From positions 93,208,215 to 93,272,214 of the forward strand of contig CM018696.1 of NCBI GenBank assembly GCA_009363875.1: a stretch of DNA of 64,000 nucleotides, read 5' to 3'. This DNA comes from Mikania micrantha. Taxonomy: Eukaryota; Streptophyta; Magnoliopsida; Asterales; Asteraceae. The notes below the pieces were generated by a model. It searched no databases and was not told where the DNA came from. It worked only from the letters and a program-made list of their open reading frames with translations. A program made the position numbers and the translations under genes. Position 1 is the first letter of the stretch; each line of letters opens with the position of its first letter. This document shows, in pieces, positions 1-10,640 of this stretch.

Positions 1-525
1 ACTCAAATGGTTTAGTACTTAAAAGAAATCATTAAAAAAAAATGGATCATACTCATATGGCAAACGCATTTGAATGTTGACATCTGTCCTCATCCCACTA
101 ACATCGGATATATGACGCTTTATATGTATTTGGTTCATTATTGTTCGAAGTCCGATTTCTTAAGAGCTGACAAAACAAATACATAAAAAGACTCGATTAC
201 TGCTATTCATATCTATAGAAACCTACATAACAATCTTCAATGAGTAGTTACATTAGCAACACCTTTGTTCATGATCTTTTTGACGTCAGTACATTGAGTA
301 GTTATATTGTTATGTGGACAAAATTATAGAAGTAAAGCAGTTAATGGGTCAAAATTTGTAGAAGTCCAAATGGGTAATGAATAAGAGTGTCACCAGACAC
401 CAAATGCATTCAACTTTTATTCGGGACGAATTTTATTGCATAATTTGGATGAAGAGGTGAGTGGGATCGTGCAGGATTCTCACCCTCTCAAAGCAAGTGA
501 ACGGTTGTTTTGTATCTATCAACTT
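1..525. other. AT-rich flank, no gene seen
   Basis: I see no open reading frame, terminal repeat or RNA gene that I can support here. The sequence is ordinary AT-rich plant intergenic DNA leading up to a split SINE. Confidence 0.5.
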
Positions 526-532
526 AAAGAGA

Positions 533-591
533 GACCAAAGAGGCGTTGCCTCAATGGTACCACAAGATTCTTTCAAATGTGAAGTCTTGGG
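533..591 (+). mobile_element. SINE, 5' part (tRNA-derived head)
   Basis: This is the left part of a SINE whose right part resumes at 8092. It aligns by eye with the intact SINE at 20452-20677, from the shared start ACCAAAGAG to the B-box region. The run TTGCCTCAATGG resembles a tRNA A box. A likely target-site duplication, AAAGAGA, lies at 526-532 and again at 8277-8283. The break falls just before the B box, where the copia element inserted and duplicated TTGGG (587-591 and 8092-8096). Confidence 0.72.
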
Positions 592-797
592 TGTGAAGTA
601 ATCAGAGAATAATCAGTTGTGTATTTGATATTGAAGAATGCAATACGTATATATATATAGATGTGTAACCTAACTCATTCTACTTTGTAGGAGATAAAGT
701 AGGATCTTGAATTTAACAATATTGACTAATCTAGAAATGAATTTAAAATTCAAAATAATTAAACTTTGGTTTGGCGGGTTATGTTAATTCCGTAATA
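592..797 (-). repeat. copia 3' LTR
   Basis: This copy matches 7888-8091 with about four substitutions and a TA-repeat length change. On the plus strand it begins TGTGAAGTAATC and ends CCGTAATA. The outer end is therefore TA instead of the canonical CA in both copies, which suggests that the parent element already had it. TSD TTGGG precedes it. Confidence 0.92.
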
Positions 798-1409
798 TGC
801 CCCCGCAAGATGGACGACCCTGCAATGAGACCAATCTTGGAAAGAAGTAAGTTAAAACGTGGCTTGAGCGGTGGTTTTGTTAAGACGTCAGCAAGCTGGT
901 CATCACCAGCAATGTGAGTAACTCGGAGTAAGCCAGCTTGTACTTTTTCGCGCACGAAATGGAAATCTAAAGCTAGGTGTTTCATTCGAGAATGAAACAC
1001 TGGATTGGCAGAATACATCGTGGCGCTTAAGTTGTCACAATATATAACTGGTGTGGAGGTAGATGTGAAACCAAATTCTGATAAAAGGGATTGAACCCAT
1101 TGGACTTCAGTTGTTGTTGATGCTACAGCTCGAAATTCGGCTTCAGCAGAAGATCGAGCTAAAGTACTTTGTCGTTTTGAGCTCCATGAGATTGGATTGG
1201 AACCCAAATAAACAATATAACCTGTTGTGCTCCTGAAATTGTCTTTGTCACCGGCCCAATCGGCGTCAGTGAATGCATGAAGATGTACCGGAGAGTTGCG
1301 TCTGATAATGATGCCATGATCAAGAGTTCCTTGTAGATACCTCAGCAATCTTTTAAGAGCATTCCAATGAAGTGTAGAAGGAGAATGCATAAATTGGGAC
1401 AATCGATTC
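779..1409 (-). pseudogene. copia Pol C-terminus: RNase H
   Basis: This is the 3' end of the copia polyprotein, cut from the reverse transcriptase part (3633-4861) by the solo LTR at 1410-3632. It encodes the tail of the RT connection (LKRLLRYLQGT) and a typical copia RNase H. The motifs TDADWAGD, the STTGY segment, the ARSSAEAEFRA block with its catalytic glutamate, and the closing DVLTKPL-like stretch are present in order. The last residues are read from the 3' LTR. The segment itself is open, but it is separated from its N-terminal part and cannot be translated as a whole. Confidence 0.92.
798..810 (-). other. copia polypurine tract
   Basis: The minus strand reads CTTGCGGGGGCA directly before the 3' LTR. 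A purine-rich stretch at this place is the expected plus-strand DNA priming site of an LTR retrotransposon. Confidence 0.7.
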
Positions 1410-3637
1410 TGTAACATCCCATTTTGGTGAAATATTATAAATTAAACATAATTGGTGTATGATTGTGTTTATTTAATTAATGGGTGTTTTGTATGATTTA
1501 ATTATCTTAAATAATATTTGGTGGGTGATTTAAATAAGTATTTGTTAAATATATTGTAGTGGGAGTTAACTTACTTAATTAAGTTGGATATGAGTTAGTT
1601 AGTTTTAACATGTAGATGGAGGGGTTAGAAGTGTCAATAGCTGAAAGTTCAATAACAAGGGGGTTTAATGTTGACTTGGTCAACATTTCACACTTTTATG
1701 TGTGTGTATGTGCTGGAAACGTGAAAGAGAGGGGAGGACAAGGAGAAAAACTCAAGAACTTCAAGATTTGATCAAATTGAAGGTTGAATGTTGATCTGAT
1801 CTTAAATGCAAGATGAAATTGGAGTTCTCCTTGCATCAAACAACATCTAGGTAAGATTTTTGGGTGTTTTTGATGGGAATTTCGTGGGTCTACATGGGGG
1901 TTGTGGGTTTGATGGGTAAAACTCTCAAATTTGGTGTTTTGAGAGTGTCAAATGTTGTTAATGATGTTGATAATCATGTAGGAACAACTTTTAATTGTTT
2001 TCTTTCATGATTTACATGTTATGAAAATGGGGGAATTGGGGTTTTCATGGAGTTGATGACTATGGTGTGTAAAGTTAGTGTTTAAAGGTGGGGATTTGAT
2101 GATTATCACTATATTGTTGTAGTTTGTGGTGAAATTGTTGAGATTGATCATTTTTAAACAAAATAATGGATGTTACATAGGTGTGTTAATGATGAATGAT
2201 CATTAGGAGAAGAACTTGTGCATACATGGTGTTTGATGAAATGCCAAGTAGAATAATTAACTTAAAGTTAGTTTAAAACTAATGGTGATAGGAAATATGT
2301 GTGGATATTAAATCAACAAGGGTGAGTTGATGTGGTTAAGGGTCAATTGGAAGTAATTAAGTTAAAATGTTGACATTGGGGTGAATGGGTGTATGTTGAC
2401 TAATTGTGGTCAAACTTTATATTAAACCTATTAGTTGTGATAATAGGAATTGATAGTGAAGGTGTGAGTGGCACCAAACGACCCGGGAAGGAATTGGTTA
2501 CAGAGGATAGCGCGTTGGAACAAGGTAAGTCACCTAAATCTTCTACTTATTATGTGTAAAGGTGTGTACATGTATGAATGTTGTTGAAGATTTGACTTTA
2601 TGGTGGATAGGTGAACTAGTACTTGTTGTTAAACAATGATAAGCAATAGGTGATATATGTTGCTTGATTATTGTAAACATGGTGTTTCAATACTAGTTCA
2701 TGATTGATTTGGTGTTTAATTGTATATGTGTTGAATGATATGAATTAGTTCACAAGGTGTGTGAATTGTAATTGAAATCAACTCAAATTGGTGTTTTGAA
2801 TCACAAGTGGTGTGATCATGACATTGGATTATTCACATGGTGTGTGAATGTCCTTTGTTGGGTGTAATCAAGTTAGTAAAACACAAGTGGTGTGGTTTAC
2901 TTAACTTGAGAAATCTTGTGGAATAAGATTTCAATGGAGTTTTGGGTGCAAACGACCCGTTAGTAAATCGTTTGATATTATAACTATGATGGTTATAAAT
3001 TGGTGAATTAAGGTGTTTAGTATGTTTATATGGTGTTATATAATGTTTATGGGTGTATTGGAATGGTCGGAAATGAGCGAAAGGGGTCGAGATGGTTGAA
3101 AACATCAAAAAGGGCCGTGCAGGTGGTGCCCGGCGTATCATACGCCAGGATGGGGCGTATGATACGCCTCCTTCAGCTCCAACTCCACATTTTGTCTGTG
3201 ATACGCCCCAGATACGCCCAACCCATACGCCCAGTGTAGAATTTGACCAAAATTGACTTTTTGGGTCATGGAAGCTCGTGTGGGCGGGCATGGTGATCTT
3301 ACTTAGTTCTAATGAACTAACGGTGACTTAATTAACATGTTTTCAGGTGAACGGAAGTGTTGAACACGGGTGTGATCGGATTGCCTCGCAAGGATTCGGA
3401 TCAAACATCTTTTGTGGTTTTTCTTTGTTGGTTTAAAACAAAGGTTTTTGTTGAATAACTATAATGTAGTTTTTGCTATTGAATGTTTAATTAACATCAA
3501 ATATTTTGTAAAGTCGTATGTAAATGGAATGTTTATGGATTAATTTCATTTGTCGGTTTGAAAAATCTGGGACCTAAACTTTGATGTCGTTTTAAAACAC
3601 GTGTCATACGGGTGGGAGTTTTGGGGCTTACAGATTC
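1405..3637 (-). mobile_element. Solo LTR (Gypsy-like), 2.2 kb, inserted in copia RNase H region
   Basis: The inserted sequence runs from 1410 (TGTAACATCCC) to 3632 (GGCTTACA), with TG...CA ends and a perfect 5-bp duplication GATTC at 1405-1409 and 3633-3637. It encodes no protein of its own and carries no internal retrotransposon domains, so it is a solo LTR left by recombination between two LTRs. The minus orientation is inferred from the GGGATGTTACA end, which resembles the 3' end of the chromovirus LTR at 57722, and from a TATA-like run near 3035. It shares the stretch TTACTTAGTTCT-ATGAACTAA (3300-3322) with the solo LTR at 4867-7169, so the two belong to related families. Confidence 0.88.
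3132..3233. repeat. Cluster of GC-rich palindromes in solo LTR
   Basis: GGCGTATCATACGCC (3132-3146) is a near-perfect palindrome. It is followed at 3154-3168 by its exact reverse complement and then by three partial copies of GATACGCCC (about 3200-3233). On the minus strand the cluster lies about 100-200 nt upstream of a TATA-like run (CATTATATAACACC). This resembles the CGCGTACCGCG clusters in other LTRs of this window. Confidence 0.75.
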
Positions 3638-4861
3638 ACTGTAAAAGATACATCAGGGTGAGTCAATGAGAGGTATTGAAGGGCACCGACTAAGGTACGG
3701 TATTCTGCAGGGGAAGTATAAGGAGTGCCACCATGCAAAGTGAGAGGCTCGGAGCATGTAATCGGTGTGGAGCTTGGCTTAGAATCACTCATCTTGGCTC
3801 GAGATATTATGTCACGAATATATTTTTGTTGAGAGAGAAGAATGCCTTGAGCATGAGGTAAAACCTCAACACCGAGGAAATAAGACAAATTGCCAAGGTC
3901 TTTAAGAGAGAATTTGAGAGATAGAGAGGCAATGAATTGATCAAGAAGAGGGAGAGATGGACCGGTGACGATGATATCGTCGACATAGACCAAAATAAAG
4001 ATGGGAGAAGATCCGATATGGAGGTTAAAGAGGGAAGGATCCGAAATGGTGGGTTTGAATCCTTGCGAGAGAAGATAATGTTTGAGCTCATCGTACCAAG
4101 CTCGAAACGCTTGTTTAAGTCCATAAATAGCTTTATGGAGTTTACAAACATGAGTGGGAAGAGAGGGGTTGATGAACCCGGGAGGTTGGGACATGTAAAC
4201 GTCTTCGGTAAGATGACCTTGTAAGAAAACATTGTTGATATCTAGTTGTCGGAGATGCCATTGTTGAGAGATGGCTATAGAGAGGATAAGTCGAAGTGTA
4301 GCCGGTTTGATTACCGGGCTAAAGGTTTCGACGTAGTCAATGACGGGACGTTGATGAAAACCTTTGGCAACGAGCCGAGCTTTTAGTCTATCAATGGTTC
4401 CATCGGGTTTGTACTTGGTTCTAAAAACACATTTGCAACCGACTAAATTTGGAGCGGAAGTAGGAGGAACCAAGGACCATGTGTTGTTGCGTTCAAGTGC
4501 AGAAAATTCATCCGACATCGCACGACGCCATAAAGGATTTTTTAGAGCTTGGATAATGATGGTTGGCTCGGGAGAAGGAGAGACGGAGGAATTGTATAGA
4601 AGAAATTGAGAATTATGATATTTGGGGTTAGGTTTGGGGTTAGAACGAGTAATAGGTTTGGACATGGGGTGGATCATTTTGTGATTGCCCAAGAAAGGCT
4701 GCGGTCCATATGCTGGTAGGGTAGGCAGAAGACCAATTTGTTGTGGTGGTTGGCGATGATTCCATGGTTTGAAGTGTTGTTGTCTAGTTTGAGCATGAAA
4801 TACAGAAGCCGGTTGATGGACGCCATTAGCAGTGGTGTGTTGGGCAAGTGTGAGTTCGTGG
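3633..4861 (-). pseudogene. copia Pol: reverse transcriptase (disrupted)
   Basis: This segment carries a copia-type reverse transcriptase in one open frame. Recognisable blocks in order are NTWSLVPP, CKCVFRTKYKPDGTIDR, RLKARLVAKGF, the ETFSPV block, a DINNVFLQG block, a YGLKQAFRAWY block and the catalytic YVDD in ILVYVDDIIVTG. Two normally conserved residues are unusual: QAP is read as QAF, and the residue before FL in the DVNNAFLHG-type block is V. Upstream (4693-4861) the frame continues through a Q/P-rich stretch straight into Gag beyond the solo LTR at 4867. Protease and integrase are therefore absent by deletion and are not simply interrupted. Confidence 0.9.
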
Positions 4862-7174
4862 TTTATTGTAACAACCGGTTTTTAATAATAAATGTATTGT
4901 AAATAATCGTTAATTAAACGATTGTGGTTGTTGTAATTGGAAAATATGTAAGAATTACGTCATTAATGGCAAGAGCACATTTGGTCGTGCTTGAAATCCA
5001 CGAGGATTTGGTAACTTTTGTTATTGGGAATTGATAGTATGTGAAAAATGGTGAACGTGGGCGAAAACCGTGCGCAAAACGGAGTTCGTATGCTCCCGGA
5101 ATCGCGAAACGAAGTTTAAATCAAATATTGGAAGAAAAACCCGCTAGGCATACCGCCTAACCCCCAACCCTCCGGAGCCAGGCTATGCGCCCAGGGACAT
5201 ATGTCGGCCAAAGTTGTTTAAAACGATCAGAATGCATAGAAACGCTCAAAATCGTCCGTTTTCGTTCTTACTCGACCTCCAGACGACCCTAGCCATTTTT
5301 GAACAACCAAAACTCCATTTCAAAGGTTTCTAATCATCCAGATCGCGCATAGGATCGTGTTTTCAAGTCCCGATCGTTGTTTTAACCGTAGAAATCCGTC
5401 AGATCAGGTAACGGTTTATTTTATCCTACTAGTTTGATATTGTGTGGATTAAATCTAGTTTTGATAGTAATAATATGATTATGGGTATTGATTATTGCCT
5501 AGTTGATAACTAGGGATTGTTAGAAACGAAGAACTTGATATTTTGACGGTGAAATCTTCGTTTTGAAGCCGGGATAATGTCCGGTTGTTATGAAACCCAT
5601 ATCATGGTAGGATAACTAGCAGGATGGATTGAATATGATTTCAAATAAATTATGGATTATAATCCATAGATTAAATGATGATTTTGATGAATTGATGCTA
5701 CCATTATTAATAGTTATGATCTAAAAATAAAAATTGAATAATAAAAAGTGATTAAAGATCGTAACTAATATAATGAACATCAATTATTTGATAAATTGCC
5801 TGGGAAGGCATGAAATATGAATAAATGTGATAATTGACTAAAACTTGCTAAACGTAGTAAGATAGAGTCAGTTATGTGATAAATTGACTTTGAGCAAGTC
5901 AAATCAGTCAAGTGTGTTGAACTTTATTGTATGTGCTATATGTGTTGAAACTAGTTGTATATATGTATTTTGCAACTAGGTGGTGGTAGTGGAAATCAAA
6001 CCACTAGTCATAGAGCAGGAAAGGAGCCTGCAGTTGCTAATCCCTTATCTGATTAAGGTAAGTAATCCCACAACTATGACATCACATAATAAATATTGAA
6101 TTTGTTGTTGAATGAATTATATGATAAATATGGCATTGGTAATAGGGAAACGTTGAACAATAAAAGTTCAACAACCTATGATAATTCCAATACCTTGGTA
6201 AATAATAGTGTGGGACTTCTATGATGGAAATACCGGTTGGGTGAACATCATAGTAATTTGATTGAATTATATATGACTCCACAATGGTGGATAGCCAGAG
6301 GTGCTGGCAATTGTCTAGATGGAAGTACCGGTGGGTGAACATCTTAGACTTAATAAATATGACTCCACAATGGTGGATAGCCAGAGGTGCTGGCAATTGT
6401 CTTAGATGGAAGTACCGGTTGGTGAACATCTTAAGACTTGAATTATATATGACTCCACAATGGTGGATAGACAGAGGTGCTGTCAATTGTCTTAGATGGA
6501 AGTACCGGTTGGTGAACATCTTAAGACTTGAATTATATATGACTCCACAATGGTGGATAGACAGAGGTGCTGTCAATTGTCTTAGATGGAAGTACCGGTT
6601 GGTGAACATCTTAAGACTTGAATTATTTATGACTCCACAATGGTGGATAGCCAGAGGTGCTGGCATTTGGCTATGGTGGAAGCACAGGAATGTGAACCCC
6701 ATAGTGTAATATTGATTAAACTATTGTGAGCAATAGTTGATGATTGGTAATGTGATATTTTATATTGTGAGAGTCAATTCAAATAGAAATGACTCAGTTG
6801 AATGTTGATTGTGAAAAATGTATTTTTACATTTTATTGTTGAGAAACCATTGGAGTTTACTTACTTAGTTCTTATGAACTAATGGGAATTATTGTGTGAT
6901 GTTTGTAGGTCAAAAATGACGTACACGGCTGTAAGGATCGAGGTGGACTGGGAATCGAACAGATAAACCTTGTTGCAAACGTTTGAAATTTTGGTTTAAA
7001 CTTACTTATGTAAATAAGTATTGTAAAATGTGAGGCACGTTTACGTTTGCGTTAAACTTTGTTTAATATTATTAAATAAGAGGGTCAGACAAGGTTTTAA
7101 AAATTGAAAATTTTGCTGGGACCAACTCTGATATTATTTAAAAATATTGTATAGTAACCGGGGGTTACATTTAT
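4862..7174 (-). mobile_element. Solo LTR (Gypsy-like), 2.3 kb, inserted in copia Gag
   Basis: The insertion runs from 4867 (TGTAACAACCGG) to 7169 (GGGGTTACA) and is flanked by the perfect duplication TTTAT (4862-4866 and 7170-7174). No retrotransposon protein is encoded inside, so it is a solo LTR. It contains a 90-bp minisatellite (6273-6710) and a short GC-rich near-palindrome (5150-5165). The minus orientation is inferred from its end sequence and its similarity to the solo LTR at 1410. Confidence 0.88.
6273..6710. repeat. 90-bp minisatellite in solo LTR
   Basis: Five units start with ATGACTCCACAATGG at 6273, 6359, 6449, 6539 and 6629, giving spacings of 86, 90, 90 and 90 bp. Units three and four are almost identical. 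Because 90 is a multiple of three, both strands stay open through the array, which creates false ORFs of 141 and 206 codons. Confidence 0.93.
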
Positions 7175-7888
7175 AAGCTTCTCATGAAGCTCGTTGAATG
7201 CTATGGGGTTGTCACGAGCATGAAGGGCATCCAATATGGGTTTATAGGAGCTTTGATCAAGTCCATTCAAGACAATGTCAGTAACATCTTCATCATCAAG
7301 TTTCTTCCCCAAGATAGCTAGTTCATCAATTATTGTCTTGATTGCTTGCATGTATTCAGTCACGGTTTGAGTAGGATTTTTAGACACGTTTTTCAGCCGA
7401 TGTTGCAGTTGTTTTATGTGTCCCCGAGATGGAGACGCATACGTAGCAGCAAGGATTTTCCACGCTTCACGGGAGGACGATGCATTACTAATGAGCGGTA
7501 CGATGGTGGGAGATAGACTACCAACAAGTGCTCCGAACGACAACCGATCTTGGCGAAACCATTGAGAATAACCATCGTGTGCAATTTGTGAACCATTATC
7601 AGCTATAGTGGATGGCGGGGGTAAGCAGGTTCCATCAATAAACTTGAATAGATCGAGTCCATGCAAGAAAGCTTCGATTTGGGTTTTCCATCCCAAGTAG
7701 TTTGAGGATGTAAGTTTCAATGTAGAAGGAAACGTTACAACAGTGAGGTTTTGCATGGATTTGTTGATGAACAAAGGAGAGTCTTCTCCGGCACTCATGT
7801 TTTCCGGCGAGGTTGGTCGTGAAGGTGAGGGAGAAGGGGGAGGAGAACAATTTGGAGGAGAGGGGTCAGAACCTTGCTCTGATACCAT
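7170..7888 (-). pseudogene. copia Gag N-terminal region (interrupted)
   Basis: This is a copia-type Gag, about 235 residues before the solo LTR interrupts it. It has a P/S-rich N-terminus and then the UBN2-like core: SSNYLGWKTQIEAFL, an SREAWKILAATY segment, and VTEYMQAIKTIIDELAILG. The start ATG (7886-7888) overlaps the LTR/primer-site junction. The A is the last LTR base and the next bases are the primer-binding site, so the first five residues MVSEQ are encoded mostly by that site. The frame continues past the solo LTR into the Q/P-rich linker at 4693-4861. Confidence 0.88.
7876..7887 (-). other. copia primer-binding site (tRNA-iMet)
   Basis: The minus strand reads TGGTATCAGAGC immediately after the 5' LTR. 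This is the standard complement of the initiator tRNA-Met 3' end used by most plant copia elements. Confidence 0.92.
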
Positions 7889-8091
7889 GTGAAGTAATCA
7901 GAGAATAATCAGTTGTGTATGTGATATTGAAGAATGCAATACGTATATATACAGATGTGTAACCTAACTCATTCTACTTTGCAGGAGATAAAGTAGGATC
8001 TTGAATTTAACAATATTGACTAATCTAGAAATGAATTTAAAATTCAAAATAATTAAACTTTGGTTTGGCGTGTTATGTTAATTCCGTAATA
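7888..8091 (-). repeat. copia 5' LTR
   Basis: This is a 204-bp copy of the LTR at 592-797, with TSD TTGGG following at 8092-8096. In sense orientation it begins TATTACGG and ends CTTCACA. Confidence 0.92.
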
Positions 8092-8276
8092 TTGGGTTCA
8101 AATCCCTCACGCAGCGAAAAAGTGGTCTGAGGGGGGTCAAAAGTTTTTCCCAGTGGGGTTTCCTTCAGGGGTGGTTGTGGTGGCTCATGAGAGGTCCTGG
8201 TAACTAGACATTGGTGACATGGTCCGGAAACACTGTGTTCACACGATTGAGACCTTCGCCGTTCAAAAAAAAACTG
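8092..8276 (+). mobile_element. SINE, 3' part
   Basis: This part resumes the SINE begun at 533. It starts with the TSD copy TTGGG and the tRNA B-box-like GGTTCAAATCC, then a body closely matching 20512-20677 (for example CCAGTGGGGTTT, GGTGGCTCATG and GATTGAGACCTTCGCCGTT), and ends in an A-run at 8265-8273. Confidence 0.82.
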
Positions 8277-8632
8277 AAAGAGAAACAAAAATAATCAAAA
8301 AGCCTACATGTCCTTAAAACATAAATTTATATTTTGAAAGGGGAAAAAAGTGAAAGAGGCATAGATAGATAAATAAACACGTTATGATTTATGCTTTCGG
8401 TTTGATTTTATCCCTGTTCCATCCGTTTGAAGAAAGGAATGATCCGTACAACATAGAAACTCACTATACTTGGCATTGAATTTTATGGCTAGCAATTATA
8501 TCTAAATAGCGTTTCAGGACTTGTGATGTAGAAATCATGCTCAAGATTGGTGCTAATTTGTTCCCTTACGCTGGTGGTAGAAGGGACGCTTTGCTATTGA
8601 AACATCTTTAATACTCATTATAAGTGAAGAGA

Positions 8633-8848
8633 TAACTACGGGCCTTAGCCTAGTGGTTACTCCATTTACTTCTTTACGAAGGGTTTCACTTTTCAAGTTC
8701 GAATGTGTGTTGAAGCATATTTGCTAAGTTAAGTTGAGAGGTTTCTTATGAGGTGAGCTTGTGCATACAACCCAAAGTGTTAAATCCGAGATAACGGCTG
8801 AAATCATGTACTGGGTGTCTTTGTTTCAAGTTGGTAAAAAAATCTAAT
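8633..8848 (+). mobile_element. tRNA-derived SINE, second family
   Basis: A Pol III-type head is visible. GCCTTAGCCTAGTGG matches an A box and TTCAAGTTCGAATG matches a B box, about 45 nt apart. The body ends in TTGGTAAAAAAA. The target-site duplication TGAAGAGA flanks it at 8625-8632 and 8849-8856. The body differs from the SINE family at 533 and 20452. Confidence 0.72.
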
Positions 8849-8856
8849 TGAAGAGA

Positions 8857-10093
8857 CACACCTAATTACATGCATTGTATTAACATGATTTGGAGGAATG
8901 ATGACCTTCACTATGTGTAGTCGACTAGTCGTTTTCAACTATTGATCAACGGTCTTATCGAATATGCTAATGCTACCTAATGACCTTCACTTTGAACGTC
9001 TTAAGTGACTTAGGTGCTCAAGGGTCTATCTAATGAAAACCTCATCAACCACCAAAGTTATTAGAAAACTCATTAATCTCCTTAAGTTTTTAAGTTATCT
9101 TTTGCCAAATCTTATGCAAAAAAGCTCAATAAAATATTGTAATCAACATGTTGAATGAGTTATACAAGAGTTTTAATGTAAGATTTCTTTTATTTTTTTA
9201 AATAGAAAAACAATGATTAATTAACGTATTTATAAATGTATATACCATAAAATTAATTCAACTCGTGAACAAACTAGCAAACAAAAAAACACACCCACCA
9301 AGTAAAGTTTTATTAACCAATAAGATTAAAAAAATGTAAAACAAAGACAAACTTTAATCGTATTTCAATATAATAAAGAGAGTGGTTAAAAAAACTCAAG
9401 ATACGTCAATACCCATTACTTTTATTATATATTATTATCATTGATTATATATCTATATGAACACTTTGTTTTATATATATATATATAAATAATAGTTTTA
9501 TTTAAATTTTTACATCTAAAGTATAAACATTTTTTTTTGTCTCTATGCATGTAATTGGTGGCATTCTAATTCCCTTTTTTACAAGTAACATGGCCTGAGA
9601 TTGACCATCCATAAATGCTGTCTCACTTGAATTCGTCTACCTACCATTCCATTGATCATTACACGTTGATGACAACTTCTTATCTTATTACTAAATCAAA
9701 AGCACACCTATTAATGCATAACATACAAACACCGATCATTCTTTATATGTGAATGTCCCTGTCGTCCTAATAACTTCTCGAAGCATTATTGCGTTGGACA
9801 GGATCATTTTTGGTTGGTTACAAAATCCAAATGCACAGAATCCAGACCACCTAGAATCAAACCCTTTTTAGTTGTTTCTAGATAAATATAGTTGCTTGAT
9901 TTATATTTTATATAAAGGTTTCTTTTATTTTATTTGTAAGGTAAAATTACAAACAAATAAATAGAGGTTTTATTGTTATGATAGGTGAAGAAACATCAAT
10001 ATATTACGATGATTACCATGGGCGGACAAGAGAATTGAAGTGCTCAGGAAGAGCTCGAAAAAAAAGCCACATAACGAATTCAAATATTAAAGT
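8857..10093. other. Intergenic, no gene seen
   Basis: The stretch is AT-rich with scattered simple repeats, including a TA run near 9474-9487. I see no gene or terminal repeat that I can defend. Confidence 0.5.
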
Positions 10094-10640
10094 AGGGTAT
10101 TCAAAAAAACTAAAAACCGTTTTAATACCAAAGCCGAACTGAATTCTGAATTTGGTTTTCGGTTTGGTTCCTAAATGTATCTGAATTTCTGTTTTCGGTT
10201 CCAATTTTTTTATTTGAATTCGGTTTGTTCTGTTAAACCTATCAAATCAAGTTAAGATTTAAGTTTATTATTTTATTAATAATATATAAGTTTGAATTCG
10301 GTTGAATTTTGTTAACCCATTAAACCAATTTTTTTCCATAACCAAAAACTGAACCAAACCGGATTCGGGAAATTGTTATCCGAACTGAATTTAATTCCGT
10401 TCGGTTTCGGTTAAAACCCAACAAACCAAATTCAACCGATCTGAATAAACCGAATTCAACCTTATATATTATTAATAAAAACAATAAATTTAAATATGGA
10501 TTTGGTTTAATCGGTTAGCCGAATAAACCAAATTAAAAAAAATGAAACCGAAACCAATTTCAGAATTTGGTTCGGTTATTTCGTTTATAGATACAGTTTA
10601 GTTATTGATTTTAAACGATTTTCGGTTTTTTGAACACCCT
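10094..10640. mobile_element. Fold-back (MITE-like) element
   Basis: The left end AGGGTATTCAAAAAAAC is mirrored by the right end TTTTTTGAACACCCT. Much of the interior also forms long imperfect arms built on AACCGAATT/AATTCGGTT, including the matching CTGAATTTGGTTTTCGG and CAGAATTTGGTTCGG stretches. The whole 547 bp would fold into a hairpin. I could not fix a target-site duplication, so the superfamily is open. Confidence 0.62.

Larger units (their letters stand above)
592..8091 (-). mobile_element. Ty1/copia LTR retrotransposon, internally deleted, carrying two solo LTRs
   Basis: The element has two LTRs of 206 and 204 bp (592-797 and 7888-8091) and a 5-bp target-site duplication TTGGG at 587-591 and 8092-8096. 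A primer-binding site matching initiator tRNA-Met lies next to the right LTR and a purine-rich tract next to the left LTR, so the element reads on the minus strand. Once the two inserted solo LTRs (1410-3632 and 4867-7169) are set aside, the coding region runs from Gag almost directly into reverse transcriptase and RNase H. The zinc knuckle, protease and integrase expected between them are missing. The LTRs differ at about four sites plus a 2-nt indel, roughly 2%, so the insertion is older than the nest at 34-62 kb. Confidence 0.93.

Noticed and set aside
6082..6709. Overlapping open frames of 206 and 141 codons on opposite strands
   Set aside because: Both come from the 90-bp minisatellite whose period is a multiple of three. 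No start context or domain supports a protein.
6273..6710. Regular repeats that could suggest a CRISPR-like array
   Set aside because: Units are directly adjacent 90-bp copies without unique spacers, in a plant LTR. This is a minisatellite.
8640..8705. tRNA-like A and B boxes
   Set aside because: No acceptor stem or cloverleaf closes. The A-tail and TSD mark it as a SINE, not a tRNA gene.
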